64,000 bases of DNA from the NCBI GenBank assembly GCA_031213475.1, contig JARUPZ010000013.1:988001-1052000 (forward strand). The letters run 5' to 3'. Under the pieces are notes generated by a model. The model saw nothing but the letters and a program-made list of their open reading frames with translations. It ran no database searches and was not told the origin of the DNA. Positions 1 through 10,002 of the stretch are shown here, in pieces (position 1 is the stretch's first letter; every line of letters starts with the position of its first letter). Made by a program: the position numbers and the translations under genes. The DNA is from Nereocystis luetkeana (taxonomy: Eukaryota > Sar > Phaeophyceae > Laminariales > Laminariaceae).

Positions 1-430
1 TCCTTGGTTCTTTATCTCACTCTGTTTACAAACAGCGGTGTTTTTTTTTTTTTTTTTTTCAGCTTGTTTTTTTTCAAGTGTTGGCCACCTCGCCTGCGGG
101 GGGGGGGGGGGGGGCACAACAGATTGTTTTTCTAGTTTTTGCTTTTATTTTTTTTTCTTTTTTTTTTTAGATTTGTCTATTTTCTTTTTGTTTTCTTTTT
201 GATTGTTTCCTTTTGTTTCTCTATTTCGTAGAATGTGTATGGCGTACCCGTCGTATCTAGTATGATGACATGGCATAGCATTGCCTGATATATGGCAACG
301 TAGTATCCCTGTGGCGTAGCTTTGTGACCACAGAACTTGCATCTCTTCTAGGATTGAAGAATCGGCACGGACACTGGTTGTGCTGGAAGTCGACGGGTAG
401 AACGAACGGTTTATTGTGAGGAACACACAC
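1..430 (+). mobile_element. LINE-A 3' tail, start outside window
   Basis: This is the 3' untranslated end of the LINE-A family. It aligns over its whole length with the plus-strand tail at 7990-8473 and, inverted, with 1195-1700. It runs from a pyrimidine-rich stretch with T and G homopolymers (about 41-59 and 100-114) through the conserved block around GGATTGAAGAATCGGCACGG to the family's terminal AACACACAC at about 421-430. No coding part is visible. Small ORFs here are low-complexity shadows. Unique sequence follows to 552. Confidence 0.7.
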
Positions 431-552
431 CTGCCTAAAAGAATCCGCACAGGTTGACACCGATGTCACGGAAAATTCGTGGAATCATGCTATAGGCGAG
501 GGGATTTAATTTCCTATTCGACACTTTTTGAGGGTCAGTCCTATTAATTTAT

Positions 553-782
553 TTGTTGAGAGCGCCTTGCAGCGTGGGTAGGCCCAATCGATGCGAGTCG
601 ACGAGGGAAGAAAAGGCTGAAATCTTCTCGCGATAAAAAAATGAAGGCACGTACCGTAGCGGGAAGGGGGGAGAAGAGCCTGCTATGTGACCCCGGATCT
701 GAGTTACGAGTAGGAAGGAGAGAGAGAAGAAGATGTGCGAAGATAATGAATGGGATGAAAATATATATATATATATATATAC
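553..782 (+). mobile_element. SINE-1 body, tRNA head missing
   Basis: Copy of the SINE-1 body, starting at GTTGAGAGCGCC and running through GAGTCGACGAGG to the end block AATGAATGGGATG. The tail is an (AT)n run at about 763-782. The tRNA-like head seen in complete copies is absent, so this copy is 5'-truncated, as is usual after target-primed reverse transcription. The next SINE-1 starts 6 bp downstream in the same orientation. Confidence 0.8.
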
Positions 783-788
783 GTATGA

Positions 789-1134
789 GCCGGTCGCCCC
801 GGTGGTTCAAGTGGTTAACCTCGAATTCTACTTGTTTGAGTCCTGGGTTCGAGCCCTAGGAGGGTCGGACTTTGACTTTATTTGCAAAAATAAAAAAAGG
901 GATTCAATTGTTGAGAGCGCCTTGCAGCGTGGGTAGGCACAATTCGATGCGAGTCGACGAGGGAAGAAAAGGCTGAAATCTTCTCGCGATAAAAATGAAG
1001 GCACGTACCGTAGCGGGAAGGGGGGAGAAGAGCCTGCTATGTGACCCCGGATCTGAGTTACGAGTTGGAAGGAGAGAGAGAAGAAGATGTGCGAAGATAA
1101 TGAATGGGATGGAAAAAAAAAAAAAAAAAAAAAA
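789..1134 (+). mobile_element. SINE-1, complete tRNA-derived SINE
   Basis: The head at 789-870 is tRNA-like. It has a box A-like GTGGTTCAAGTGG at 802-814 and a box B-like GGTTCGAGCCC at 846-856, which are the two internal RNA polymerase III promoter boxes. A non-tRNA body of about 240 bp follows, then an A-run at about 1113-1134. Five copies in this window have this head (789, 5871, about 12276, 33982 and, inverted, 36601). The head carries a body and poly-A or AT tail every time, so it is a SINE and not a tRNA gene. Confidence 0.9.
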
Positions 1135-2076
1135 TATGGATAAAGTTTTCTCACACATTTCATTTTTAGTTCACGTTTCCCTGAAGTCCTTCTTGTGGTC
1201 AGGTGTGTGTGTTCTTCACATGAAACCGTTCTTTCTACCCGTCGACATCCAGCACAACCAGTGTCCGTGCCGATTCTCCAATCCTAGAAGAGATACAAGT
1301 TATGTGGTCACGAAGCTACGCCACAGAGATACTACGTTGCCACGTGTGCAGTGTGCACTGCAGTGGGCAATGCAAAGCCATGTCATCATACTAGATACGA
1401 CAGGCACGACACACACAATCTAGAAATAGAGAAACGAAAAGAAACATTGCAAGAGAAAACAGAAACAAAATAGACAAATCGAAATAGAAAAAGAAAAAAA
1501 TGAAAGCAAAAACTAAGAGAAACAATGTGTCGTGCCCCCCCCCGCAGGAGAGGTGGCCAACACTTGAAAAAGAACGAGCTGGAAAAAAGAAAAAAATATA
1601 ACCAAAACACCACTGCTTGTAAGCAGAGTAAGACAAAAAACCAAGGAAAAAAAACAAAAAACAAAGAGAAAATAACAAAGGGGAAATAACAGGCAGACCA
1701 AAGCCCAAAACACCTTCCAGGTGGTGGCAGCAGTTTGTGGTACGAGTAGTATAGCCAGGTTTCTCTGCTAATCCGCCTGGTACCTTGCTACCCAGACTGC
1801 CGTCTCCGCCCTGCGTTCGTCAACTATGCCCAGCCCCTTGGCGTCAGACAATACGAAACGAGCAGAGCAGGTTCGTCATCCAACCACACCACACGGCTCC
1901 TTCAGTACGGCTTATCAATCAGAAAAGGAAGAGAATAAATAAAATGAAAATCACGGAGAATCAGCGCAGCAAAGAAAAAAAACAAAAACAATAAGAGAAG
2001 ACAAGGGAAGACCACGTTCGAACCAGCTGCACCAGTTGGTAGCACTATTAATAGTAGTATGGTCATGTTCTACTTC

Positions 2077-2397
2077 CTAGTCGGTCTGGTGCCTCGCTAC
2101 CCTGTCTGCCATCTCCTTCCTACTTTCGTCTACCGCCGTTTCCCTTCTACTCCTCCCGTTCCCCCCCCTCTCCGCATTCCCTTGGTCGGGTTTTCTGCCA
2201 CTTCTCCTTTTGCTCCCTCCACCCCCGTTCCCTTGGACACCATCCACGGCGGATGCGCGGCGCTGCCTACTCATCTCAGCCTCAGCCTCGTGCCACCTCA
2301 CCATGAACCGTTCGGCTGCTTCAAGGATCCCCCGGTACCACTTCCCCGCCTTTTTGGCTGCAGTGGACCACAACGCGGTCTCAACTCCAAACACCAA
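2077..2397 (-). pseudogene. LINE-A ORF C-terminus
   Basis: The C-terminal end of the LINE-A protein. It has the block AAKKAGKWYRGILEAAERFM followed by a low-complexity Gly/Arg tail. LINE-B at 27301-27605 has the related AAQKAGRWFQRVEEGAEAFM, so this block is a family trait and not a chance ORF. The function of this tail is unknown. The plus-strand frame over the same bases (2059-2415) is a shadow. Confidence 0.65.
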
Positions 2398-2828
2398 GGG
2401 GGCAACTTCCGTTGACCCTTCGGTGGCTCGGAACTCCCTAAGGTCTTAGACTTTGCATCTATGCCAAGTCTTACTCTGTCCGCCTGGTCTCGGGTTCTCC
2501 CCACATTACCCGACTGGGATAGTCGCTCCTTGCTCTGCCGTGCCACGCCCGCCGCAAAGAAGAGCCGACGTTTACGAATGGTCGTTTCGATGCTCTCGCA
2601 ATGTGTCATCTTGAGGGCTTTCGCGTACGAGGGGGTGGCATGGTCAGTACGAAGTCGGCGCTGGAAGCCAATGACTCGCAACAGGACTTGGTGGTGAGCC
2701 GTTTGAAGCTTGGCAAAGTGTTCCGCTCTGAGGGTCCACGTCACACACCCGTACAGCAGGGTCTCAATCACCTCGGCCGTCAGCATTCGGAATTGAAGGC
2801 TAAGGGGGGCGGTTGTCCTATCATACAA
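2298..2828 (-). pseudogene. LINE-A RT thumb/C-terminal part
   Basis: Continuation of the same protein after the duplication. It contains the conserved LINE segment LLYGCVTWTL and then SYAKALKMTH and the RRLFFA block near GVARQSKERL. These are typical of the region after the RT palm in CR1/RTE-type LINE proteins. A frameshift near 2500-2400 moves the true C-terminus into the frame at 2077-2397. The homologous plus-strand copy at 6809-7183 supports the reading. Confidence 0.8.
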
Positions 2829-2908
2829 CTCCGGGCCGAACCGTCAGCATTCGGACTTGAAGGCTAAGGGGGGCGGTCGTCCTATCATACAACTCCGGGC
2901 CGAACCGT
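2781..2908. repeat. 64-bp tandem duplication in LINE-A RT
   Basis: Two adjacent units, 2781-2844 and 2845-2908, each start CAGCATTCGG and end CGGGCCGAACCGT, with few differences. The unit length is not a multiple of three, so the duplication shifts the RT reading frame. The plus-strand LINE-A copy has a single unit here. Confidence 0.9.
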
Positions 2909-3441
2909 TTGAGGCATGCTCGCATGAGGCGGATCCGTCGGCCGATTTCGAGCGAGAGCGCAGCTTTTTCGTGTATAACGCCGCCTATGTGTAAGGACTG
3001 GGTCGTCTGCTTATTCCTCTGGTCTGCCGCTTCGATGACGAGCGATGGTGTGAGAGTTGTCTGGTCTGGTGTTTGTAGGACTATTGTCTCTGTCTTCTTT
3101 CCCGACACCGTGAGGCCTGCTGCTTCGAAGACAGTCACGATGACTGTCATCATTTTCGCGAGCCCTTCAACCGACTTCGAGACTATTCCTGCATCATCGG
3201 CGTACAACATGCCCCGTACCGACCTTCGCACGCACGCCAATGGCTCCTCCTTCCCTGTTCGAACTACTCCAGCTTCACTGAGTTGGACCAAATCCCTTAC
3301 AATGTCTTCGTCTTGGCTGAAGCGTACTAGTACGACGTGTAACGCAGCAGCGAAGAACACGTTGAACAGTAAAGGTGATAGTACACAGCCTTGTCGCAGC
3401 ACATACATATTATTGTTGTTCTCGAGTCCGTGATCACACAA
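2821..3441 (-). pseudogene. LINE-A reverse transcriptase, palm part
   Basis: Encodes the middle of a non-LTR reverse transcriptase. The motif LRQGCVLSPLLFN (the QG..SP..LF block) is followed by the catalytic GMLYADDAGIV (YADD box) and the downstream GLTVSGKKTE block. The first residues before LRQGC come from the adjacent C-element tail, so the apparent start Met is not a natural start. The frame ends artificially at the second unit of the 64-bp duplication at 2781-2908. LINE RT copies the element RNA at the nicked chromosome. This copy has no endonuclease and is dead. Confidence 0.85.
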
Positions 3442-3480
3442 ACAAAGGTGCTGGAGCTATAGGAAGATCCCGAAAATCAG
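3412..3480 (-). mobile_element. C element fragment
   Basis: On the plus strand it reads TTGTTGTT, then GAGTCCGTGATCACACAA and GGTGCTGGAG. This matches the longer C elements at 25163-25385 and 59988-60176, with an internal gap. The element's 3' end is the (CAA)n-type tail on the minus strand, which here touches the truncated end of LINE-A. Confidence 0.65.
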
Positions 3481-3759
3481 TAAAAAATCCAATTTCGGAC
3501 ACTCTGTTAGCTTACGGGGGGCTTGGGGAAAAAAGTATGCCCAATCTTCTAATACCCTGGTACGCGTCTTAAAATTTGTCTTGATCCATTTTTCAGGAAG
3601 GGCTCGTCTTACCCGGTTTTTTGTTGCGTCCTTTGCGCGTCTTAGATTTGTCTTTGAACTTCACCACAGGCCCAGCTTAGCGTGTCTTAGTTAGGGTGTT
3701 TTCGCGACCGCAGAGAGCTGTGAGATCATAACACGAACACCCAGCAATAATTACTTGAA

Positions 3760-3992
3760 TACAGTATAGGCCCGCCAACAAGAAACGGCCCAATCAATGA
3801 GAATATAATGTTCACTTTTTGGAGAACGATAAGAAAACTGTGTGAAGAAAAACGGCTCAGTGATGAACATTACACTAAAAAATCCGATATAATACCCTAT
3901 ACTCAAGGTTGTTTGGAGTTTGAATGCGCCCCAATAATAATCTCAGAGACTTGCCCAGATTAGGTGTTTCTTGTTGGTGGGCCCATGCTGTA
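3760..3992. mobile_element. mariner-like MITE with 27-bp inverted repeats
   Basis: The left end TACAGTATAGGCCCGCC continues with AACAAGAAAC. The inverted right end reads TACAGCATGGGCCCACC and also continues with AACAAGAAAC. The interior of about 180 bp has no ORF. The outer TA with CAG following fits Tc1/mariner-type ends, where TA is the duplicated target. Assignment to that superfamily is inference, because no transposase is present. Confidence 0.7.
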
Positions 3993-4494
3993 GGGCGTTT
4001 ACGAAAAATTGGCTAGGTTGAGTGTACGATTTAATGTGTAGACAACACAGACAACTAACTGCCAGACTGATCAGTGCTGTCTTGTAGTCTGTGTGTTTCC
4101 TACCAGGTATATATTAATAGTACACATATATATGACAATCCAAGCCACAAAAACATTTAATGTATTGCTGCGTGTGATGGTAAAAGTGAACGAAAATGAG
4201 GTGTTTGCATTTAATCTAAACTCTGTACATCACATGATGAGGAGATGGATTTTGTGTGGTCACCTGTATACCACGGATTATAATCTATAATAGGAAGGTC
4301 AACATGAGTCTACGTTCTACTCCGAGTAAGTCGTTTGAAGGTATTGAGTTCTGACATGAACTCCACCCCCCCTAGCACGAACTCTGTTCACTGGTGCGTC
4401 TAGTTCGCGCTGAAATCAATCCGGACTCCTAAAACGGGGCCTTCATCCACAAAACCGCTTTCAAATCGTGTCCCTCGCACAACGGTTTTCGTGG
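3993..4494. other. unique intergenic sequence
   Basis: AT-leaning sequence with no ORF above 65 codons that looks coding and no recognised repeat. Confidence 0.5.
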
Positions 4495-4609
4495 TATTAC
4501 GGGGGCCCATAGTTAATAGGACCAAATATAGTGAGTAAAAATGGTTAAATATATAGTAGGTTTTTTTGTATGCCATAGGTCCTATTAACTATGATGGTCC
4601 CCCGTAATA
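4495..4609. mobile_element. MITE-T copy 1
   Basis: A small element bounded by TATTACGGGGG and its inverse CCCCCGTAATA, with subterminal ATAGTTAATAGGACCAAAT and its inverse making terminal inverted repeats of about 30 bp. It is non-coding. The outer TA may be the duplicated target, as in mariner-type MITEs. Other copies are at 4611, 29840, 32148 and 33552. Confidence 0.8.
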
Positions 4610-4610
4610 C

Positions 4611-4725
4611 TATTACGGGGGACCATAGTTAATAGACCTATCTATCATATGGTATACATAAAAACCTATACTTGACCATTTTTACTAACATAATTTGGTC
4701 CTATTAACTATGCCCCCCCGTAATA
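4611..4725. mobile_element. MITE-T copy 2, inverted beside copy 1
   Basis: Same inverted-repeat ends as copy 1, with the interior (GACCATTTTTACTAACA) in the opposite orientation. Only one base separates the two elements, so together they form a larger palindrome-like unit of about 230 bp. Confidence 0.8.
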
Positions 4726-5870
4726 GTAGATAGATGGTGACAAACAACCCCTCACTGCGGGAACTGTCCACTCTGGTATTATATTTCTGTCACACTTCTC
4801 TATTATTTGCTTCGTCAACCAACCGTCGACCACTACAATATACAAGCACAACAGTTACTTTTCGATTTTACACAAACAGGAAGACGATAGTAGTCCTTGT
4901 CGTCTATCTCATGACTTTATTATGCATACTGTAGGACGAACAATATGTTTTAACATCACTTCATCAGTGATAGCAACAGCAGCAGCAGCTCATTTCCTCA
5001 AAAAACTCCACCCGACATAATTTCGGGAGTACCGATGCCCGATTTAGGTGCCACTTTGAGCCATCACAGCAGCAGCAACGACTACAGTAAAAAATATTCG
5101 CAGTTAGAACCATCCTATACAAAAAGTCAATAGGTCAATCAATATTTATTTGTAAAATGAGAAGATTTCAACATGTTGTAAAGTCATGTTACCCTCCCTT
5201 ATCTGGGTTATATAGTATCAGTGCGCAGAATGAGTATGTATGCATATTGTCCTGTTGACCCGGGCAGCATCCAGGGGAGTCACTGGCCCATATCCTTGAC
5301 AAGGGGATACATATAGAATACGCGCGAACGGCTTATCATAAAATTTGTAAATTCAGTAGAAACGGGATATAGACGAGACATATTACGCAGCTTGCAAAGT
5401 TGAGTATCAACTATGTAATCAGTCGAACTCACAGCTGACATATTTCATCATTTTATAAAATAAATAGCAGGGTGTCTTGTCAGGTTGCGCAGATCATACT
5501 AAAGCTCGTCACGTTAAATCTGGTATCAACTTGCCTTTCACAAATGGACAATATGTCTACCTTTACGTGGTGTGGCTATTCCTTGCACATTCACTCGTGT
5601 TTCTTAGCGCAACGAACTGTGTATTTACGCGGTACCTGGTACCTAGTATACGCTTTCTTTGCTGTCTCCTGTGCGCCTGACGTCGAGTATCTGTTTCTTG
5701 GCATTGAAGCGGATTTTCGTGAACAATCCCAAAGCCTATTATGTGTAAGAACACCACGAAAACACATGCACCAGGTATTATTATAAAACTCCAGTTAGTT
5801 ACTTAGTAAGGGCATCCCTCCGACTTTGAGTTGAGGAGCCCGGTCAGTCATATAATAAGTACTGGTGTAT
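4726..5870. other. unique intergenic sequence
   Basis: No gene or repeat family recognised. A few short tri-nucleotide runs (CAG near 4975) and one TACCTGGTA word at 5633-5641 are the only notable items. ORFs of up to 104 codons at 5472-5786 show no recognisable domain. Confidence 0.5.
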
Positions 5871-6225
5871 GCCGGTCGCCCCGGTGGTTCAAGTGGTTAA
5901 CCTCGAATTATACTTGTTTGAGTCCTGGGTTCGAGCCCCAGGTGGGTCGGACTTTGACTTTATTTGCAAAAAAAATAAAAATAAAAAAGGATTCAATTGT
6001 TGAGAGCGCCTTGCAGCGTGGGTAGGCACAATTCGATGCGAGTCGACGAGGGAAGAAAAGGCTGAAATCTTGTCGCGATAAAAATGAAAGCACGTACCGT
6101 AGCGGGAAGGGGGGAGAAGAGCCTGCTATGTGACCCCGGATCCGAGTTACGAGTTGGAAGGAGAGAGAGAAGAAGATGTGCGAAGATAATGAATGGGATG
6201 AGCAAAAAAATAAATAAATAAAAAT
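5871..6225 (+). mobile_element. SINE-1, complete
   Basis: Complete copy. The tRNA-like head is at 5871-5952, with the GTGGTTCAAGTGG and GGTTCGAGCCCC boxes. The body starts at about 5999 and the tail is A-rich, with an (AAAT)n end at about 6203-6225. It is followed tail-to-tail by an inverted SINE-1 body. Confidence 0.9.
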
Positions 6226-6297
6226 ATCCTTTACTCCTCTCGTGTAGCAGGGGCGATGTGTCGATCTGCCACTACTATCTCGACTGTCATTGCTTAT

Positions 6298-6515
6298 ATT
6301 ATTATTTTTATTTTTATTTATTTTTTTGCTCACCCCATTCATTATCTTCGCACATCTTCTTCTCTCTCTCCTTCCCACTCGCAACTCAGATCCGGGGTCA
6401 CATAGCAGGCTCTTCTCCCCCCTTCCCGCTACGGTACGTGCCTTCATTTTTATCGCGAGAAGATTTCAGCCTTTTCTTCCCTCGTCGACTCGCATCGAAT
6501 TGTGCCTACCCACGC
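6298..6515 (-). mobile_element. SINE-1 body, inverted, truncated
   Basis: Minus-strand SINE-1 body from its T-rich (tail) side at about 6298 to GCCTACCCACGCTG at 6515, where LINE-A sequence begins abruptly. The head is absent. With the copy at 5871-6225 it forms inverted arms of about 200 bp around a spacer of roughly 70-100 bp. Confidence 0.85.
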
Positions 6516-6529
6516 TGTCTCGAAGTCGG

Positions 6530-7183
6530 CTGAAGGGCTTTCAAAAAATGATGACAGTCATCGTGACTGTCTTCGAAGCAGCAGGCCTCACGGTGTCGGA
6601 AAAGAAGACAGATACAATGGTCCTACAAACACCAGACCGGACAACCCTCGCACCACCGCTCGTCATCGAAGCGGCAGACCAGAGGAATAAGCAGACGACC
6701 CAGTTCTTACACATAGGCGGCGTTACCCACGAAAACGCTGCGCTCTCGCTCGAAATCGGCCGACGGATCCGCCTCATGCGAGCATACCTCTAACGGTTCG
6801 GCCCGGAGTTGTATGATAGGACGACCGCCCCCCTTAGCCTTCAAGTCCGAATGCTGACGGCCGAGATGATTGAGACCCTGCTGTACGGGTGTGTGACGTG
6901 GACCCTCAGAGCGGAACACTTTGCCAAGCTTCGAACGGCTCACCACCAAGTCCTGTTGCGAGTCATTGGCTTCCAGCGTCGACTTCTTACTGACCATGCC
7001 ACCCTCTCGTACGCGAAAGCCCTCAAGATGACACGTTGCGAGATCATCGAAACGACCATTCGTAAACGGCGGCTCTTCTTTGCGGGGGGCGTGGCACGGC
7101 AAAGCAAGGAGCGACTATCCCAGTCAGGTAATGTTCGGGACGGTAGCTGGTGGGGAGAACCCGAGACCAGGCGGACAGTGTAA
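6530..7183 (+). pseudogene. LINE-A RT fragment
   Basis: Begins at the KMMTVIVTVFEAAGL segment, which lies after the YADD box in copy 1. It continues through LLYGCVTWTL and RRLFFAGGVARQSK to the end of the thumb region. A single in-frame TAA at 6791-6793 interrupts an otherwise continuous frame where copy 1 has a sense codon. A one-base change near 6540 also shifts the frame at the truncated start. The fragment is dead but well preserved, so the insertion is probably fairly recent. Confidence 0.85.
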
Positions 7184-7224
7184 GACTTGGCATAGATGCA
7201 TAGATAGTCTAAGACCTTAGGGAG

Positions 7225-7564
7225 TTCCGAGCCACCGAAGGGTCAACGGGAGTTGCCCCCTTGGTGTTTGGAGTTGAGACCGCATTGTGATCCACTGCAG
7301 CCAAAAAGGCGGGGAAGTAAGTGGTACAGGGGGATCCTTGAAGCAGCCGAACGGTTCATGGTGAGGTGGCACGAGGCTGAGGCTAAGATGAGTAGGCAGC
7401 GCCGCGCATCCGCCGTGGATAGTGCCCAAGGGAACGGGGGGGGAGGGGGCAACAGGAGAAGTGGCAGAAAACCCGACCAAGGGAATGCGGAGAGGGGGGG
7501 GAACAGGAGGGGTAGAAGGGAAACGGCGGTAGACGAAGTAGGAAGGAGATGGCAGACAGGGTAG
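7225..7564 (+). pseudogene. LINE-A ORF C-terminus
   Basis: Same C-terminal block as at 2077-2397, with KWYRGILEAAERFM and then a Gly/Arg-rich tail that ends at a stop at about 7564. Minus-strand frames over these bases are shadows. Confidence 0.65.
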
Positions 7565-8473
7565 CAAGGCACCATGCCGACTAGGAAGTAGAACATGACC
7601 ATACTACTAGTGTTACCAACTGGTGCAGCTGGTTCGAACGTGGTCTTCCCTTGTCTTCTCTTCTTGTTTTTGTTTTTTTTCTTTGTTGCGCTGATTCTCC
7701 GTGATTTTCATATTTTTTTTTTCTCTTCCTTTTCTGATTGATAAGCCGTACTCAAGGAGCCGTGTGGCGTGGTTGGATGACGAACCTGCTCTGCTCGTTT
7801 CGTATTGTCTGACGCCAAGGGGCTGGGCATAGTTGACGAACGCAGGGCGGAGACGGCAGTCTGGGTAGCAAGGTGCCAGGCGGATTAGCAGGGAGAACCT
7901 GGCTATACTACTCGTACCACAAACTGCTGCCGCCACCTGGAAGGTGCTTTGGGCTTTGGTCTGCCTGTTATTTCCCCTTTGTTATTTTTCCTTGTTACTT
8001 TTTTCCTTGGTTCTTTGTCTTACTCTGTTCACAAGCAGTGGTGTTTTTTCTTATTTTTTTCATTTTTTGTTTCTTTCTTTTTTCCAGCTCGTTCTTTTTG
8101 AAGTGTTGGCCACCTCGCCTGCGGGAGGGGGGCACGGCAGATTGTTTCTCCCAGATTTTGCTTTCATTTTTTTTCTTTTTCTCTTTCGATTTGTCTACCT
8201 TGTTTTTGTTTTCTCTTTGATTGTTTCTTTTCGTTTCACTATTTCATAGATTGCGTATGTCGTGCCTGTCGTATCTAGTATGATGACATGGCTTTGCATT
8301 GCCCACTACAGTGCATACTGCACACGTGGCAACGTAGTATCTCTGTGGCGTAGCTTCGTGACCACAGAACTTGTATCTCTTCTAGGACTGAAGAATCGGC
8401 ACGGACACTGGTTGTGCTGGATGTCGACGGGTAGAAAGAACGGTTTAATGTGAAGAACACACAACACACACAC

Positions 8474-8739
8474 ATATATATATATATATATTATCATCCC
8501 TTTCATTATCTTCGCACATCTTCTTCTCTCTCTCCTTCCGACTCGTAACTCAGATCCGGGGTCACATAGCAGGCTCTTTTCCCCCCTTCCCGCTACGGTA
8601 CGTGCCTTCATTTTGTTCGCGAGAAGATTTCAGCCTTTTCTTCCCTCGTCGACTCGCATCGAATTGTGCCCACCCACGCTGCAAGGCGCTCTCAATAAAT
8701 AAATCCTTTTTTTTATTTTTGCAAATAAAGTCAAAGTCC
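8474..8739 (-). mobile_element. SINE-1 body, head missing
   Basis: Inverted SINE-1. An (AT)n run at about 8474-8491 precedes the end block CATTATCTTCGCACATC, and the body continues to GCAAATAAAGTCAAAGTCC at about 8739, where the tRNA head should begin. The head is replaced by unrelated sequence. Confidence 0.8.
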
Positions 8740-9950
8740 GTGGATACCGGTAGTACTGCTGCTATATGTTGTGCGGAAATCACTGCCACCCATCGTGAGA
8801 TTCGAGCTCCATCTACCTACTCTATTAACTGTTAATAGTAGCAATAGAGGGTAATTTATTATGTAAATACTACACCACTATTATTAAATTAATGTAATGT
8901 GGACCACACGGGGCCTTTGGATGGAAGGAGTGGGAACCAACGCCAACCATGATCGAAACCAACGATTATATTTCAGAGCAGTACCCAGATCGGGTATACT
9001 TAGATCCAACCCTGAAAAACAGTCGAATATTTGTGTGTGCTGGTGACATTAATCTACAGAGTCTTACGTCATCTACAGAAAATTCGAAAGGTGAATCGAA
9101 TCTTAGACTGAGAAGTACGGAGGTGTTGTATTTGTGCTATTTAAAAATAACAAAACTGAGAAGTACGGGGGTGTTGTACAGCGGTCGTCGTATCTGTAAT
9201 ATTTAATAATAACCATGTATTTTTCTTATTGCTTACCGGTACGTCGGCAGCGCAGTGTACATACCTGGTACTAAATATTTTGATTATATTATATACCTGG
9301 TACCTGGTATGGCGTTTCTGCTGAGATTGAGGCTGTTTGATACAGGACAGACCCACACCTACGATGATGCGATGGAGCTTGGATGCGGCTAAGGACGCAA
9401 GACAATAACGTAAATAGTGCATAATGAGATGGAGAAGGGAGCAAAGACAACACAAAGAGTATCGTAGATAAATCATAGAAGAGGGAAGTAGACATACCCT
9501 GGTAGAAGGTAGATATAGACCTTGTGCATTGGTTTCCTTTGTTTCCGGGGATTTTTTGTTTCTGGAATGTTTGGAGTGATCAGCGTTGACGCTGCACTTT
9601 GTCTGACGGCAAGCAAATAATAATAAGGCGTACCTGGTACCAGGTAGTGTTGTTATTGTTTGTGGTGGCTCAATAATTCTGGATTCACATTTCACAGGTA
9701 GACTTCTACCCTTACCGTGCAAAACTCAGTAAAATCCCAAGGATGATACAAACGACCACTCACTACCTGGTACGTCAGAAGCCCCGTTCTCGTCGCTCCT
9801 ACCTCTCACGGAAATCCTCCTACGCTTTATGAATCAGGCTAACCCGAACTCTGATGGTCCCGCTCCTATCTCTGCGAGGCTATCTAACACTCACCCCATA
9901 TGGCCAGCCTGACCACTCTATTCGTCTCCTCCATGCTATCACCGTTATTC
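8740..9950. other. intergenic, dense in TACCTGGTA words
   Basis: No supported gene. It holds six TACCTGGTA/TACCAGGTA words (9262, 9294, 9301, 9631, 9638, 9764). It also has a short imperfect duplication of ACTGAGAAGTACGG.GGTGTTGTA, about 50 bp apart near 9110 and 9158. A 193-codon minus-strand ORF (9141-9722) has biased composition and no domain. Confidence 0.5.
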
Positions 9951-10002
9951 TACGTTTTTTCGAGCGCAACAAAAACGGAGTTTGCTCCTTCCCCTGCCTC
10001 CC

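Larger units (their letters stand above)
1195..3408 (-). mobile_element. LINE-A copy 1, 5'-truncated non-LTR retrotransposon
   Basis: Minus-strand LINE with reverse transcriptase from about 3408 down to 2300, a glycine/arginine-rich C-terminus to 2077, and a long 3' untranslated region ending in the family terminus near 1195. The same order is found on the plus strand at 6516-8473. The 5' half, with the endonuclease expected for such LINEs, is missing. The truncated end abuts the CAA-type tail of a C element at about 3412. The coding part is broken by a 64-bp tandem duplication. Confidence 0.85.
6516..8473 (+). mobile_element. LINE-A copy 2, 5'-truncated
   Basis: Plus-strand copy of the element seen inverted at 1195-3408. 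It has the RT 3' part (about 6516-7183), the C-terminus (to 7564), the untranslated region with the T-rich stretch, and the terminal GAAGAACACACAACACACAC at about 8453-8473. It lacks the RT YADD box and everything upstream. An (AT)n run and an inverted SINE-1 tail follow directly. Confidence 0.85.

Noticed and set aside
789..870. tRNA gene (also heads at 5871, 12276, 25081, 26317, 33982, 36601, 50763)
   Set aside because: Each tRNA-like head is followed by the same SINE body and tail, occurs many times and is mutated in the stem regions. They are SINE heads.
1391..1708. Phe-rich membrane-protein-like ORFs on LINE tails (also 7873-8249, 26808-27227)
   Set aside because: They are translations of the T-rich/A-rich untranslated tails of LINE-A and LINE-B.
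6095..6447. Repeated ORF starting MKARTVAGRGEKSLLCDPGS (also 641, 995 and 8611)
   Set aside because: It is the SINE-1 body translated in the same frame in each copy. SINEs are not coding.
9141..9722. 193-codon minus-strand ORF
   Set aside because: Leu/Ser/Thr-biased composition, no domain, spans several TACCTGGTA words. Probably chance.
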